This document shows positions 25,261-33,506 of a stretch of 36,698 bases of DNA, piece by piece. Both the position numbers and the translations under genes were made by a program. The stretch's first letter is position 1, and each line of letters begins with the position of its first letter. The notes below the pieces were generated by a model. That model did not search any database, was not told the DNA's origin, and saw only the letters and a list, made by a program, of their open reading frames with translations. Origin of the DNA: BOKV01 sp041739225 (GTDB lineage Bacteria; Pseudomonadota; Alphaproteobacteria; Rhizobiales; Rhizobiaceae). The stretch is from assembly GCA_041739225.1 (NCBI GenBank), contig JBGSOG010000094.1:1-36698 (forward strand), read 5' to 3'.

Positions 25261-25819
25261 CACCAAGAGCGATGGCTCCACCCAATGCCCGAACCAAAAT
25301 CTTGCCCGCATTGCTTGCAGTCAGCAAACCAATACCAACCCCGGCAAGGTGCAGAAGTCCGGTCGCAACCACAAAACCCATGCTGTAGGCGAGCGGATTT
25401 GCTGCCTGCGGCAGTTCGGTGCCGTGCGCGTGTCCGTGGAAGATCGCAAACGCGGCAACTATGACAGCGGCGACAGCAAGCGGCGCTTTCACTGCAAACG
25501 CCACCAGCAGGCCCAGCACCACGGCAGATGCTGCTATTCCCGTTTCGATGTAAGGGACTGGAACCCCGGCCACACCAAGCGCCCCGCCAAATGCCATGAC
25601 CAACGGGAACACAACCGGCAGCATCCAGATCGCCGGACGACCCAGGAATGCACCCCACAGCCCGACAGCAACCATGGCAATCAAATGGTCCGGGCCGTGC
25701 AATGGATGGGTGAAGCCGGAGGCAAATCCGCCCGCAACACCAGCGCCTTCATGCGCCAGCGCAGGTTCAAAGGAACCAACAACAATGGCGAAAAGCAAAG
25801 CAGGGGCGATTTTGTGCAT
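25238..25819 (-). CDS. HupE/UreJ family metal transporter
   Basis: The 193-residue inner-membrane protein has a cleavable signal (LLFAIVVGSFEPALA, then HEGAG) and six helices. Two family signatures are clear: THPLHGPDHLIAMVAVGLWGA and AIFHGHAHGTELP. HupE and UreJ proteins are secondary transporters of nickel (or cobalt) into cells, usually beside hydrogenase or urease genes. No such genes are seen here, so the metal and client enzyme are open. The ATG at 25819 opens the signal peptide; only a weak GGAA precedes it. A META-domain gene lies 86 bases upstream on the same strand, and a second HupE-like gene overlaps the 3' end. Confidence 0.88.
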   Translation of the reverse strand: MHKIAPALLFAIVVGSFEPALAHEGAGVAGGFASGFTHPLHGPDHLIAMVAVGLWGAFLGRPAIWMLPVVFPLVMAFGGALGVAGVPVPYIETGIAASAVVLGLLVAFAVKAPLAVAAVIVAAFAIFHGHAHGTELPQAANPLAYSMGFVVATGLLHLAGVGIGLLTASNAGKILVRALGGAIALGGAWYLLA

Positions 25820-25905
25820 GGTCGTGGGTTCCAACAAACAAGCAAGGACCGCCACGATTACATCCCGCAAAGCCTGCCTTCAATGACCCCTGCGCCGAAT
25901 GTGCA

Positions 25906-26304
25906 TCAATCCGCGTCGCGTTGGCGCAGTGAAAGTATTTCGGTGCCGTCATTTGAAGAAAGCGTCAGGCTTGTTGCGTCACGCCGAAAAATGCGAACTG
26001 CGTCCAGTTGCTGGAGAAGTTTCGTCTCGTTTTCAAGCTGCGGGCAAGCCATTTTTGTCGAAGCCAGCAAGCCGAATTTCAGTCCGCCGTTTGCATCCGT
26101 TTCATACCGCCCGAAAAAGCGGTTGCAGCCGCCATTCCCTGTCACCCGCCCTTCGCTTTCAAAACGGATGAAAGGCAGGTCTTGGCCGTCAATCCCCCAC
26201 TCGCTTCCAGCCAGCGCATCCACAGCCTGCGTTGCGGAAGCAGCAAAGACCGAAACCGCCTGGACAAAGGCAACCGCCAGAAACGGCAAAGCAAATTTCA
26301 ACAT
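25906..26304 (-). CDS. META/HslJ-domain protein
   Basis: The 132-residue protein has a signal peptide (FALPFLAVAFVQAVSVFAASA) and a single META domain: LAGSEWGIDG, FIRFESEGRVTGNGGCNRFFGRYE is split here as FIRFESEGRV and GNGGCNRFFG, then LLASTKMACP and a C-terminal SSNDGTEILSLR. HslJ in E. coli is an outer-membrane-associated heat-inducible lipoprotein tied to novobiocin resistance; here no lipobox is seen, so the product is probably free in the periplasm. GGAGA lies 6 bases before the ATG at 26304; the longer frame to 26502 reaches into the divergent oxoprolinase gene and is not used. Its role is unknown. Confidence 0.85.
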   Translation of the reverse strand: MLKFALPFLAVAFVQAVSVFAASATQAVDALAGSEWGIDGQDLPFIRFESEGRVTGNGGCNRFFGRYETDANGGLKFGLLASTKMACPQLENETKLLQQLDAVRIFRRDATSLTLSSNDGTEILSLRQRDAD

Positions 26305-26453
26305 GGCGATCTCCGGAAAATGAAAGTCGGTTTTGGACAACGGCAGGCGAATCCTTCGCTTGCCTGTCCGGCAATGGACGTAGGATAGTGCATTCAAAGT
26401 GTCGGCAAGATGGCTGGCATCCGGCAGCATCTTGATATGAGCGTGGCATTGGC

Positions 26454-29400
26454 ATGAGCGACAGCGGCAAGTGGGATTTCTGGATCGACCGGGGCGGCAC
26501 ATTCACCGACATTGTCGGGCGCGATCCGGATGGCAAGCTGCATCCACACAAGCTGCTTTCGGAAAACCCAGAAGCCTGGCGCGACGCGGCGGTTCAGGGC
26601 ATCCGTGACCTGCTGGGCGTCGCAGCAGCAGACCCCGTTCCCACATACCGCATCGGCTCGGTGAAGATGGGAACAACAGTCGCAACGAATGCGCTGCTGG
26701 AGCGCAAGGGGGAGCGTACGGCCCTGCTGATCACCAAAGGTTTTGGCGACGCGCTGTCCATCGGCTACCAGGCGCGGCCCGACATTTTTGCCAAGGAAAT
26801 CATTAAACCGGAATTGCTCTACTCACGCGTCATCGAGATCAACGAGCGTGTTCTGGCCGACAGCACGATTGAAGCCCATGCCAGCGAAAGCGAAATCAAC
26901 GCAGCGCTCGGCAGCCTCAAGGGCGATGGCTGCGATGCGCTGGCCATTGTGTTCATGCATGCATGGAAATACCCTGCACACGAAAAACTGGCAGCAAGTC
27001 TTGCCAGGGCAGCAGGTTTTTCCCAGGTTTCCGTCAGCCATGAAGTTTCGCCCTTGGTGAAACTGGTTGGGCGCGGCGACACAACGGTAGTGGACGCCTA
27101 TCTGTCACCAATACTGTCACGATATGTGCGTCAGGTATCCGAAGAGTTGGGAATCACGATAGGCACTGACGCCGAAGGGCTGGCCAGCGATACTGCTCGC
27201 GTGAGCGCAAAGGAAAAACCAGCCAAACTCATGTTCATGATGTCCTCCGGCGGACTGACGGCGGCAAACCTGTTTCAAGGAAAGGACGCAATCCTGTCGG
27301 GTCCGGCAGGCGGCGTTGTCGGCGCGGTCGAGACCGCCCGCATTGCCGGATTTGACAAGATCATCGGCTTCGACATGGGCGGCACCTCTACCGACGTGTG
27401 CCACTATGACGGTGAACTTGAGCGCGCCTTTGAAACCGAAGTGGCCGGTGTTCGTATGCGCGCGCCGATGATGCGCATTCACACCGTCGCGGCTGGTGGT
27501 GGCTCGATCCTTCACCACAAGGACGGAAGATTCCAGGCGGGCCCGGATTCGGCAGGCGCAAATCCCGGCCCTGCCTGCTACCGGCGCGGCGGCCCGTTGG
27601 CTGTCACCGATGCCAATGTCATGGTTGGCAAGTTGCGGCCGGAATTCTTTCCGGCCATCTTTGGCCCCGGCAGGAACTTGCCTCTAGACGCCGATGCGGT
27701 GAGGGAGAAATTCGGGGTGCTGGCAACCCGAACCGGTTCTTCACCGGAAGATGTGGCCGAGGGTTTCTTGCGCATTGCGGTCGAAAACATGGCCAACGCC
27801 ATCAAGAAAATATCCGTTACCCGCGGCTATGACGTGACCGAATATGCTCTTAATTGCTTTGGCGGTGCAGGCGGACAGCACGCCTGTGCCGTGGCTGATG
27901 CGCTGGGCATGCGCACGGTTCTGCTGCATCCCTATTCAGGCATTTTGTCGGCATATGGCATGGGGTTGGCCAGCATCCGCGCCCACCGCACCCGGGCATT
28001 GGTGCAACCGCTCGCACCTGCAATGGACACGCTTCTGCCTGAAATCATTGCCGAACTGCAATCCGGGACCCAAACCGAATTGCAGGCACAGGACGTCGCC
28101 ATTGCAGAAACAAAATCGTTTCACCGCATCCACATTCGGTATGACGGCACCGACACGCCAATAGCCATTCCCTTCGCCGACTCAGCACAGATGCGCCTTG
28201 CGTTCGAGACGGCGCACCGCCGCCAGTTTGGTTTCGTGTTTTCCGGCAAGGGTTTGGTTGTCGAGGCGGTGGAAGTGGAGACCGTCGGCGGCGGTGCCGC
28301 CATCATTGAGCCGGTGCACCCCCTTGACGAGCGGGAAGCCGACCCAAGCAAATCAGTGGAGATGTTCACAGGCGGCAAATGGCACGATGCATGCGTTCAC
28401 ATGCGCAGCGACTTGTCCCCCGGAAACCGGGTCACCGGCCCTGCCCTGGTCATCGAACCGCACCAGACCATTGTAGTTGAGCCGGAATGGCAGGCGCAAG
28501 TCAACGCCCAAGGCCATGTGGTGCTGACTCGACTGCATGCCAAAAAACGCGAGGCCGCCATCGGCACTGCGCGCGGCGGCGGTGCCGATCCGGTGATGCT
28601 GGAAGTCTTCAACAACCTTTTCATGTCGATCGCCGAACAGATGGGCGTGACACTGCAAAACACCGCTTACTCGGTCAACATCAAGGAGCGGCTGGATTTC
28701 TCCTGCGCGGTGTTCTCCGCCGACGGTTCACTCGTCGCCAACGCCCCGCACATGCCCGTGCATCTGGGATCAATGGATCGCTCGGTTGAAACCGTAATCG
28801 AGAAGAACAAGGGAAAAATCCGCCCCGGCGATGTTTTTGTCCTCAACGCTCCCTACAATGGTGGCACCCACCTGCCAGACCTTACCGTCGTTACACCGGT
28901 TTTTGCCGAAGGCAGCGAAAGTGAAATCCTGTTCTGGACCGCATCGCGCGGACACCATGCCGACATTGGCGGCATGGCGCCAGGCAGCGCAACCCCGCGT
29001 GCCACCCATGTCGACGAGGAAGGCGTGCTCATCGACAATTTTCTGCTGGTTGACCGGGGCATCATCCGCGAAGCCGAGATGATCGAGCTGCTGACCAACC
29101 ATCCCTGGCCCGCCCGCAACCCGGCGCAAAACATGGCCGACATGCGCGCACAGATCGCCGCCAATGAAAAAGGCGTTCTGGAATTGCGCAAGATGGTTGC
29201 CCATTTTAGCCTGCCGACAGTCAAGGCCTACATGCAGCACGTCCAGGACAATGCCGAGGAAAGCGTTCGCCGCGTCATTGGGGCGCTTTCCGATTGCGAA
29301 GCCGGGTATGCCACCGACACCGGCCAGGTGATCAAGGTGAAGATCAGTGTCGACAAGCTGAAACGAGAAGCCACGGTCGATTTCACCGGCACCTCGCTGG

Positions 29401-30152
29401 TAATGAAAAACAATTTCAATGCCCCCGAACCGGTGACCCGGGCCGCCGTGCTTTATGTCTTCCGCCTTATGGTGGAAGCGCCCATCCCCATGAATGCCGG
29501 TTGCCTCAAGCCCATCCGCATCATCATCCCCGATGGTTGCATGCTTCGCCCCGCCTATCCGGCAGCCGTGGTCGCCGGAAACACCGAGACCAGCCAGCAC
29601 GTCACCAATTGCCTGCTGGAAGCGCTGGGCGCACTTGCCAATGCGCAAGGCACCATGAACAACCTCACCTACGGCAATGCGCGCCACCAGAATTACGAAA
29701 CGATCTGCTCGGGCGCGCCGGCCGGGCGAATGAACGATGGTCGCGGTTTCGCCGGTGCCAATGCCGTGCATACCCACATGACCAATACCCGCATGACCGA
29801 CCCGGAAATCCTTGAAATGCGCTTTCCCATGGTGCTGGAGGAATTCTCCATCCGCAAAGGCTCGGGCGGCAAGGGACGCTATCCCGGCGGCGATGGCACC
29901 CGCCGTGTGTTGCGCTTCCTGGAAGACATGGACTGCGCCATCCTGTCGTCGCACCGCAAGCGCCCGCCCTCAGGCCTTGCCGGCGGAGGCCACGGTGAAA
30001 AGGGCATGACCCAGATCCGCCGCCTTGATGGACGCCTTGAAGAACTGGAGCATTGCGACCAGACCAGCGTCGTCGCCGGTGAAGCAGTCATCGTGACGAC
30101 ACCAACAGGAGGCGGGTATGGAGGGGTAAAGCCCCCCTTAACTCCTCGTTAA
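26454..30152 (+). CDS. Fused hydantoinase/5-oxoprolinase (HyuA-HyuB)
   Basis: The 1232-residue cytoplasmic protein joins both subunit types of the hydantoinase/oxoprolinase family. Residues 1 to about 690 are HyuA-like: WIDRGGTFTDIVGRDPDG at the N-terminus, GTTVATNALLERKG near 75, the second phosphate-binding IIGFDMGGTSTDV near 303, and AAGGGSILHHKDG. Residues from about 708 are HyuB-like: EVFNNLFMSIAEQMG, HMPVHLGSMDRSVE, FVLNAPYNGGTHLPD, and RKGSGGKGRYPGGDG near the end. This fused form is typical of ATP-dependent 5-oxoprolinase, which opens 5-oxoproline to glutamate, but N-methylhydantoinase or acetone carboxylase-like roles cannot be excluded. No clear ribosome site precedes the ATG at 26454. 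The stop codon lies inside a CtrA-type box for the next gene. Confidence 0.9.
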   Translation: MSDSGKWDFWIDRGGTFTDIVGRDPDGKLHPHKLLSENPEAWRDAAVQGIRDLLGVAAADPVPTYRIGSVKMGTTVATNALLERKGERTALLITKGFGDALSIGYQARPDIFAKEIIKPELLYSRVIEINERVLADSTIEAHASESEINAALGSLKGDGCDALAIVFMHAWKYPAHEKLAASLARAAGFSQVSVSHEVSPLVKLVGRGDTTVVDAYLSPILSRYVRQVSEELGITIGTDAEGLASDTARVSAKEKPAKLMFMMSSGGLTAANLFQGKDAILSGPAGGVVGAVETARIAGFDKIIGFDMGGTSTDVCHYDGELERAFETEVAGVRMRAPMMRIHTVAAGGGSILHHKDGRFQAGPDSAGANPGPACYRRGGPLAVTDANVMVGKLRPEFFPAIFGPGRNLPLDADAVREKFGVLATRTGSSPEDVAEGFLRIAVENMANAIKKISVTRGYDVTEYALNCFGGAGGQHACAVADALGMRTVLLHPYSGILSAYGMGLASIRAHRTRALVQPLAPAMDTLLPEIIAELQSGTQTELQAQDVAIAETKSFHRIHIRYDGTDTPIAIPFADSAQMRLAFETAHRRQFGFVFSGKGLVVEAVEVETVGGGAAIIEPVHPLDEREADPSKSVEMFTGGKWHDACVHMRSDLSPGNRVTGPALVIEPHQTIVVEPEWQAQVNAQGHVVLTRLHAKKREAAIGTARGGGADPVMLEVFNNLFMSIAEQMGVTLQNTAYSVNIKERLDFSCAVFSADGSLVANAPHMPVHLGSMDRSVETVIEKNKGKIRPGDVFVLNAPYNGGTHLPDLTVVTPVFAEGSESEILFWTASRGHHADIGGMAPGSATPRATHVDEEGVLIDNFLLVDRGIIREAEMIELLTNHPWPARNPAQNMADMRAQIAANEKGVLELRKMVAHFSLPTVKAYMQHVQDNAEESVRRVIGALSDCEAGYATDTGQVIKVKISVDKLKREATVDFTGTSLVMKNNFNAPEPVTRAAVLYVFRLMVEAPIPMNAGCLKPIRIIIPDGCMLRPAYPAAVVAGNTETSQHVTNCLLEALGALANAQGTMNNLTYGNARHQNYETICSGAPAGRMNDGRGFAGANAVHTHMTNTRMTDPEILEMRFPMVLEEFSIRKGSGGKGRYPGGDGTRRVLRFLEDMDCAILSSHRKRPPSGLAGGGHGEKGMTQIRRLDGRLEELEHCDQTSVVAGEAVIVTTPTGGGYGGVKPPLTPR

Positions 30153-30153
30153 C
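30138..30153 (+). promoter_or_regulatory. Perfect CtrA box upstream of the 59-codon gene
   Basis: TTAA at 30138, seven bases, TTAA at 30149, then C: a full match to the CtrA consensus. It covers the stop codon of the oxoprolinase gene and lies 45 bases before the next ATG. A direct repeat TAACCATAC follows at 30150 and 30165, 15 bases apart. Activation or repression by CtrA is inferred from motif and position. Confidence 0.6.
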
Positions 30154-30197
30154 CATACCTGACCTAACCATACGTCACCCCACAGGAGTGACGAATC

Positions 30198-30377
30198 ATG
30201 GTCGAGGAATTCAACAAGCCAAGGCTCACACGCTACGATGACGTTGCCTTGGTCGTCGCTGAACTGCGCCGCTTTGGCGTTGCCGGCAACAGCCTGTACA
30301 AGCGGATCACCGAGATTGGACCGGTTGATCTGGACCTGCTCAACGAAGTGTTGCGCCTTCCAGGCAAAACAGCCTGA
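30198..30377 (+). CDS. Small 59-residue protein, unknown, possibly CtrA-regulated
   Basis: This short gene starts with ATG at 30198, with AGGAG 9 bases upstream, and ends with TGA at 30375-30377. The product is soluble and mixed in charge. It reads as helix-rich, with the central stretch YDDVALVVAELRRFGVAGNS, then LYKRITEIGPVDLDLLNEVLR. There is no signal, membrane segment or cysteine. I do not recognise a family, and the function is unknown. It looks like an independent unit: a perfect CtrA box 45 bases upstream, its own ribosome site, and a terminator whose stem includes the stop codon. Codon use matches its neighbours. Confidence 0.75.
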   Translation: MVEEFNKPRLTRYDDVALVVAELRRFGVAGNSLYKRITEIGPVDLDLLNEVLRLPGKTA

Positions 30378-30385
30378 TCTTTTTT
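30361..30385 (+). terminator. Terminator overlapping the stop codon of the 59-codon gene
   Basis: CAGGC pairs with GCCTG around the 6-base AAAACA loop, followed by ATC and six Ts. The 3' arm contains the first two bases of the TGA. The stem is short (five pairs), but the T run is good. Confidence 0.55.
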
Positions 30386-30497
30386 GCAAAGCGTGTCGGT
30401 TGGCGGTTTTGTAGCCTCCCCTGCCCTTTCCCCTGCTTGACATTGCAAGGCCTGCGACGAACCTTTCTCCTGTCATTTCTCGGGAGGAAAACAAGCA

Positions 30498-31499
30498 ATG
30501 TACCCGGTACACATCCCTGAACTTGCAGAATTGCAAACAGCCTTCGCGCTGACCCGCACCGTTTCGGTCGAAACGCCGTTGCTTGAGGCCGATGCGCTTG
30601 CCAAAGCCAGCGGTGCGGCCCGGGTTTTCGTCAAGGCCGAAAGCCTGCAGCGCACCGGCTCTTTCAAGTTCCGCGGCGCATTCTGGCGCGTCAGCCAGCT
30701 TTCACCGGAAGAAAAAGCCCGGGGTGTGGTCGCCTATTCCTCCGGCAATTTTGCGCAAGGGCTTGCAGCAGCCGCCCGCATTGCTGGCGTTTCCGCAAAA
30801 ATCGTGATGCCGGTAGATGCGCCCGAGGCCAAGCGGCGCGGCACTGAAAATCTCGGTGCGCAGGTCGTGCTTTCCCACCATGGCGAGCGCCCGCGCGAGG
30901 AAGCAGCCAGCGCGTTGGCGCGGCAGATTTCGGTCGATGAAGGACGGGTTTTGTTGCACCCGTTTGATGATGCAATCATTGTCGCGGGCCAGGCCGGAGC
31001 TGGCCTTGAAGCGATGGAGCAAATGGCCCGGCTTTCGCTGCCGATGCCGCAAAGGGTCTATTGCTGTGTCGGCGGGGGTGGTTTGATCGGCGGCGTGTCG
31101 CTTGCCTTCCACTATCTGCAACCGCAAACGCAAGTTGTCGCGGTCGAGCCCGATGGTTACGACGGCATGGGCCAGTCACTTTCCAACGAGAAGATCACCC
31201 GTGTCGCCTCGGGCAAAACCACCATTTGCGACGCTTTGCAGGCGACCCAGCCCGGCGAAGCCCCGTTTGCCGCCGCACGGCGCGCCGGCATTGGCCATGT
31301 CAGCGTTGGCGATGCCGCCGTGCGCAGGGCCATGCAATTGGCCTTCGAAACGCTGAAACTGGTGCTGGAGCCTTCCGGCGCGGTGGCCATTGCCGCGCTG
31401 CTTGAGGCTGGCGAAGCGGTGCGTGACAAGACAGTTTTGGTCTACGCCACGGGCGGCAACATCGCCTTTGCCGATTTCAACCGTGTGCTGGCGGGATAG
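30498..31499 (+). CDS. PLP-dependent threonine/serine dehydratase-like enzyme
   Basis: The 333-residue protein is a fold-type II pyridoxal-phosphate enzyme. The PLP lysine is Lys57 in SFKFRGA, the SSGNFAQGLA loop binds the substrate carboxylate, and CCVGGGGLIGG binds the cofactor phosphate. Such enzymes deaminate threonine or serine to the 2-oxoacid, or racemise serine. No C-terminal regulatory (ACT-like) domain is present, so it is not the isoleucine-feedback type IlvA but of the short catabolic type. GGGAGG lies about 10 bases before the ATG. It ends 4 bases from the end of a convergent gene. Confidence 0.9.
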   Translation: MYPVHIPELAELQTAFALTRTVSVETPLLEADALAKASGAARVFVKAESLQRTGSFKFRGAFWRVSQLSPEEKARGVVAYSSGNFAQGLAAAARIAGVSAKIVMPVDAPEAKRRGTENLGAQVVLSHHGERPREEAASALARQISVDEGRVLLHPFDDAIIVAGQAGAGLEAMEQMARLSLPMPQRVYCCVGGGGLIGGVSLAFHYLQPQTQVVAVEPDGYDGMGQSLSNEKITRVASGKTTICDALQATQPGEAPFAAARRAGIGHVSVGDAAVRRAMQLAFETLKLVLEPSGAVAIAALLEAGEAVRDKTVLVYATGGNIAFADFNRVLAG

Positions 31500-31503
31500 C
31501 TGC

Positions 31504-32097
31504 TCAAATCCGCCGGACCAGCGGCCCCATCGGCATGCCTGCAGGAGCGTCCTTGCCAACAATCATCACCCAATAATGGGTGTATCGCGGGTTGTTGCCG
31601 GAGGTGTTGAAGGCATAGGCGATGCCCCCGAGGTCATAATTGCGCCGCATGAAAATCTCGCGATGCTTTGGCGAATCCAGCCAGCCCTTGATAGCCGTGT
31701 CAATCGAGCCGTAACCGACACCCAGATTCTCTCCAGCCGAGCCGTTGAAGCCGACCGCCGAGATGCGCCGTGGAAACTGCGTGTCGCCGCCGAATTCGTG
31801 GCCGAACTTGCCAGTGCGCGCAAGATAGTCGGCGTGGTTTTGCGCCGCGTTTTGCAACCGGTTGTCAAAGCTGAACGGTGGCAGAAAGTGCTTGGCCCTC
31901 GTCTTGTTGATCGCTGCCAAACCTTCGGACGCATCAAAAAGCAATGGTTGAACAGCAGTTGGCGCCTGTCTGCCGGCATGGCTGGAGCCACCTTCCCGTG
32001 AGCCGAAGCCGGCGCAGGCGGGGAGCAGCGCGGTCGCCAGAACAGCGCCTCCCTTGAGCAGGGCCTCACGTCGGGTTGACATCTGTATTTCGGCCAT
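31504..32097 (-). CDS. CAP-domain (SCP/PR-1-like) exported protein
   Basis: The 197-residue protein has an export signal with a twin arginine (STRREALLKGGAVLATALLPAC), and the Cys at 28 in LPAC could be lipidated. The CAP domain follows: NKTRAKHFLPPFSFDNRLQNAA, HADYLARTGKFGH with its histidine and GFNGSAGENLG, then WLDSPKHREIFMRRNYDLGG and YTHYWVMIVG. These residues match the conserved cleft of bacterial CAP proteins. Their role is not settled. The ATG at 32097 has AAGG 6 bases upstream; a second ATG five codons in is possible. The 3' end lies 4 bases from the dehydratase gene. Confidence 0.87.
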   Translation of the reverse strand: MAEIQMSTRREALLKGGAVLATALLPACAGFGSREGGSSHAGRQAPTAVQPLLFDASEGLAAINKTRAKHFLPPFSFDNRLQNAAQNHADYLARTGKFGHEFGGDTQFPRRISAVGFNGSAGENLGVGYGSIDTAIKGWLDSPKHREIFMRRNYDLGGIAYAFNTSGNNPRYTHYWVMIVGKDAPAGMPMGPLVRRI

Positions 32098-32261
32098 TAG
32101 CCACCTTCGAAAACGCAAAACGGGAGAAGGACTTCCACATGATGCAGCGCAAACTTTAACAAATCGCACCCTTTGCCGTTAACCATCAAGAATGTCCAAA
32201 CGGCGGCATCCGGTCACTTTTCGGGTGGTGCGTGCGCAAATCAAGTGCAAGAAGTCATGCC

Positions 32262-33176
32262 ATGAACAGCGCACCCTCACGACTTCAAATGACCCCGCGC
32301 CTTTGGGCGGAATTGTTTTTGCTTTCCATGTTGTGGGGCGGCTCGTTCCTGTTTGGACGCATTGCCGCGTCCGAGTTGCCGGCTTTCACCATCGCGTTGT
32401 GCCGTGTCATGATTGCAGCAGCCGCACTTTGGGCATTTGTGATCATGACCCGCCGAAGCCATGCACCATTGCTGGCGATCGCGCCGTCAATCCTGCTGCT
32501 CGGCCTTTTCAACAATGCAATACCCTTCACGTTGATCTTTTGGGGTCAGCAGGAAGTCGGTGCCGGGCTGGCATCGGTCCTCAACGGACTTACCCCCGTG
32601 TGGACATTGTTGCTGGCCGCTTCTGTCTCCAATGACGAGAAGATAACACCGCTCAAGGTGGCCGGCATCGTTGCAGGATTTTGCGGCATTGCCCTTTTGC
32701 TGTCCGAAAGTCTGGTCAGCGGCATTCAGGGGTCAGCAATTGCCAAGCTCGCAGTGATGGGAGCTGGCATCAGTTATGCAATAGCGTCGGTTTTTGCCAA
32801 ACGGTTTCGTGGCGTTGACCCCGTTTTGATTGCCACCGGCCAGTTGAGCGCGTCATCCCTCATATTGTTGCTCCCGGCTCTGCTGGTCGACCAAGCCCTT
32901 TCCCTGCCAATGCCCTCGGCAAGCGCAATCGGCGCAGTTCTCGGGCTGGCCTTTCTGTGCACGGCTTTCGCATATGTGTTGTTTTTCCGCATCCTGGGCC
33001 AGGCAGGAGCAACCAATGTATCGCTGGTAACTTTTCTGATACCGCCCAGTGCGTTGCTGCTGGGTACGGTTTTTCTTGGCGAAACACTCTCATTGCCTGA
33101 ATTTTCCGGCATGGCGCTGGTTGCGGTTGCACTCGCATGCGTTGACGGCAGGCTGTTCGGCAACCGAACACATTGA
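32262..33176 (+). CDS. EamA/DMT-family exporter
   Basis: The 304-residue protein has ten hydrophobic helices forming two EamA repeats: LFLLSMLWGGSFLFGRIA opens the first, and KLAVMGAGISYAIASVFAKR the second. The ends SVLNGLTPVWTLLLAA and VSLVTFLIPPSALLLGTVFLGE are the paired motifs at the end of each repeat. Family members export amino acids, metabolites or drugs; the substrate is unknown. The ATG at 32262 is preferred over a GTG at 32232 because the first ten codons before it have no hydrophobic or conserved character, though its ribosome site (AAGAAG) is weak. Confidence 0.88.
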   Translation: MNSAPSRLQMTPRLWAELFLLSMLWGGSFLFGRIAASELPAFTIALCRVMIAAAALWAFVIMTRRSHAPLLAIAPSILLLGLFNNAIPFTLIFWGQQEVGAGLASVLNGLTPVWTLLLAASVSNDEKITPLKVAGIVAGFCGIALLLSESLVSGIQGSAIAKLAVMGAGISYAIASVFAKRFRGVDPVLIATGQLSASSLILLLPALLVDQALSLPMPSASAIGAVLGLAFLCTAFAYVLFFRILGQAGATNVSLVTFLIPPSALLLGTVFLGETLSLPEFSGMALVAVALACVDGRLFGNRTH

Positions 33177-33334
33177 AAAATAACGACTAAACCCCCTCAT
33201 ATGCGGGGATTGCCGGTGATCAACAGTCGTTTGATAACAGAGGCAGCGTGAGCGAGGTTCGCCCCAAACGACCCATTTCTGTTCCGCTGGCTGCCCGATC
33301 TTTTCGTGGGTTGAGATCGGGCAGCCTTTTTTTT
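33173..33334 (+). ncRNA. Possible small RNA or structured 3' region, unknown
   Basis: After the DMT gene this stretch has CCCC/GGGG arms at 33193-33208, an 8-pair stem GTCGTTTG (33226) with CAAACGAC (33265) enclosing GCGA/TCGC, and a strong terminator. A possible promoter (TTGAAA at 33173, TCATAT at 33197) would start an RNA of about 125 bases near 33209. A 16-codon ORF (ATG at 33201) also fits in it. It may instead be only the 3' tail of the DMT messenger. I match it to no known family. Confidence 0.35.
33289..33334 (+). terminator. Strong rho-independent terminator
   Basis: A perfect 13-pair stem (GGCTGCCCGATCT at 33289 with its complement at 33314) with a 12-base loop is followed by eight Ts. 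It ends transcription from the DMT gene or from a small RNA before terC. Confidence 0.92.
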
Positions 33335-33434
33335 CGTTTCACAGGTGGCGCAAAAAACCCGACATTGCAGTGGGCGAACGATCGTTTCCGTTTGGTGGTC
33401 TGCTTCGCCGGGAACCAGCCACATGCACTTCCGC

Positions 33435-33463
33435 TTGATGTTGTTCAGAATTGGGACTATGTG
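33435..33463 (+). promoter_or_regulatory. Likely terC promoter
   Basis: TTGATG at 33435 and TATGTG at 33458 are spaced 17 bases apart. The -10 box is the same as that of rnpB. Transcription would begin near 33470, just before a strong hairpin. Confidence 0.5.
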
Positions 33464-33476
33464 ACGCGGATTGCTT

Positions 33477-33506
33477 TTGCCGCCCGAAACCTGTTTCGGG
33501 CGGCAA
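33477..33506 (+). promoter_or_regulatory. Hairpin in the terC leader, possible attenuator
   Basis: A perfect 14-pair inverted repeat (TTGCCGCCCGAAAC and its complement) with a 2-base centre is followed by TTT. It lies right after the predicted transcription start and about 65 bases before the terC ATG. It may act as an attenuator, a messenger stabiliser, or a terminator for upstream transcripts. The consensus of the manganese riboswitch often found before terC-type genes is not seen. Confidence 0.5.

Noticed and set aside
24989..26323. Plus-strand frame of 444 codons
   Set aside because: It is antisense to the HupE-like and META-domain genes and has antisense-like composition.
28770..29954. 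Minus-strand frame of 394 codons
   Set aside because: It is antisense to the HyuB half of the oxoprolinase gene, which is full length and conserved.
32153..32184. CtrA box between the CAP and DMT genes
   Set aside because: Two TTAA half-sites are present but 19 bases apart, not 7.
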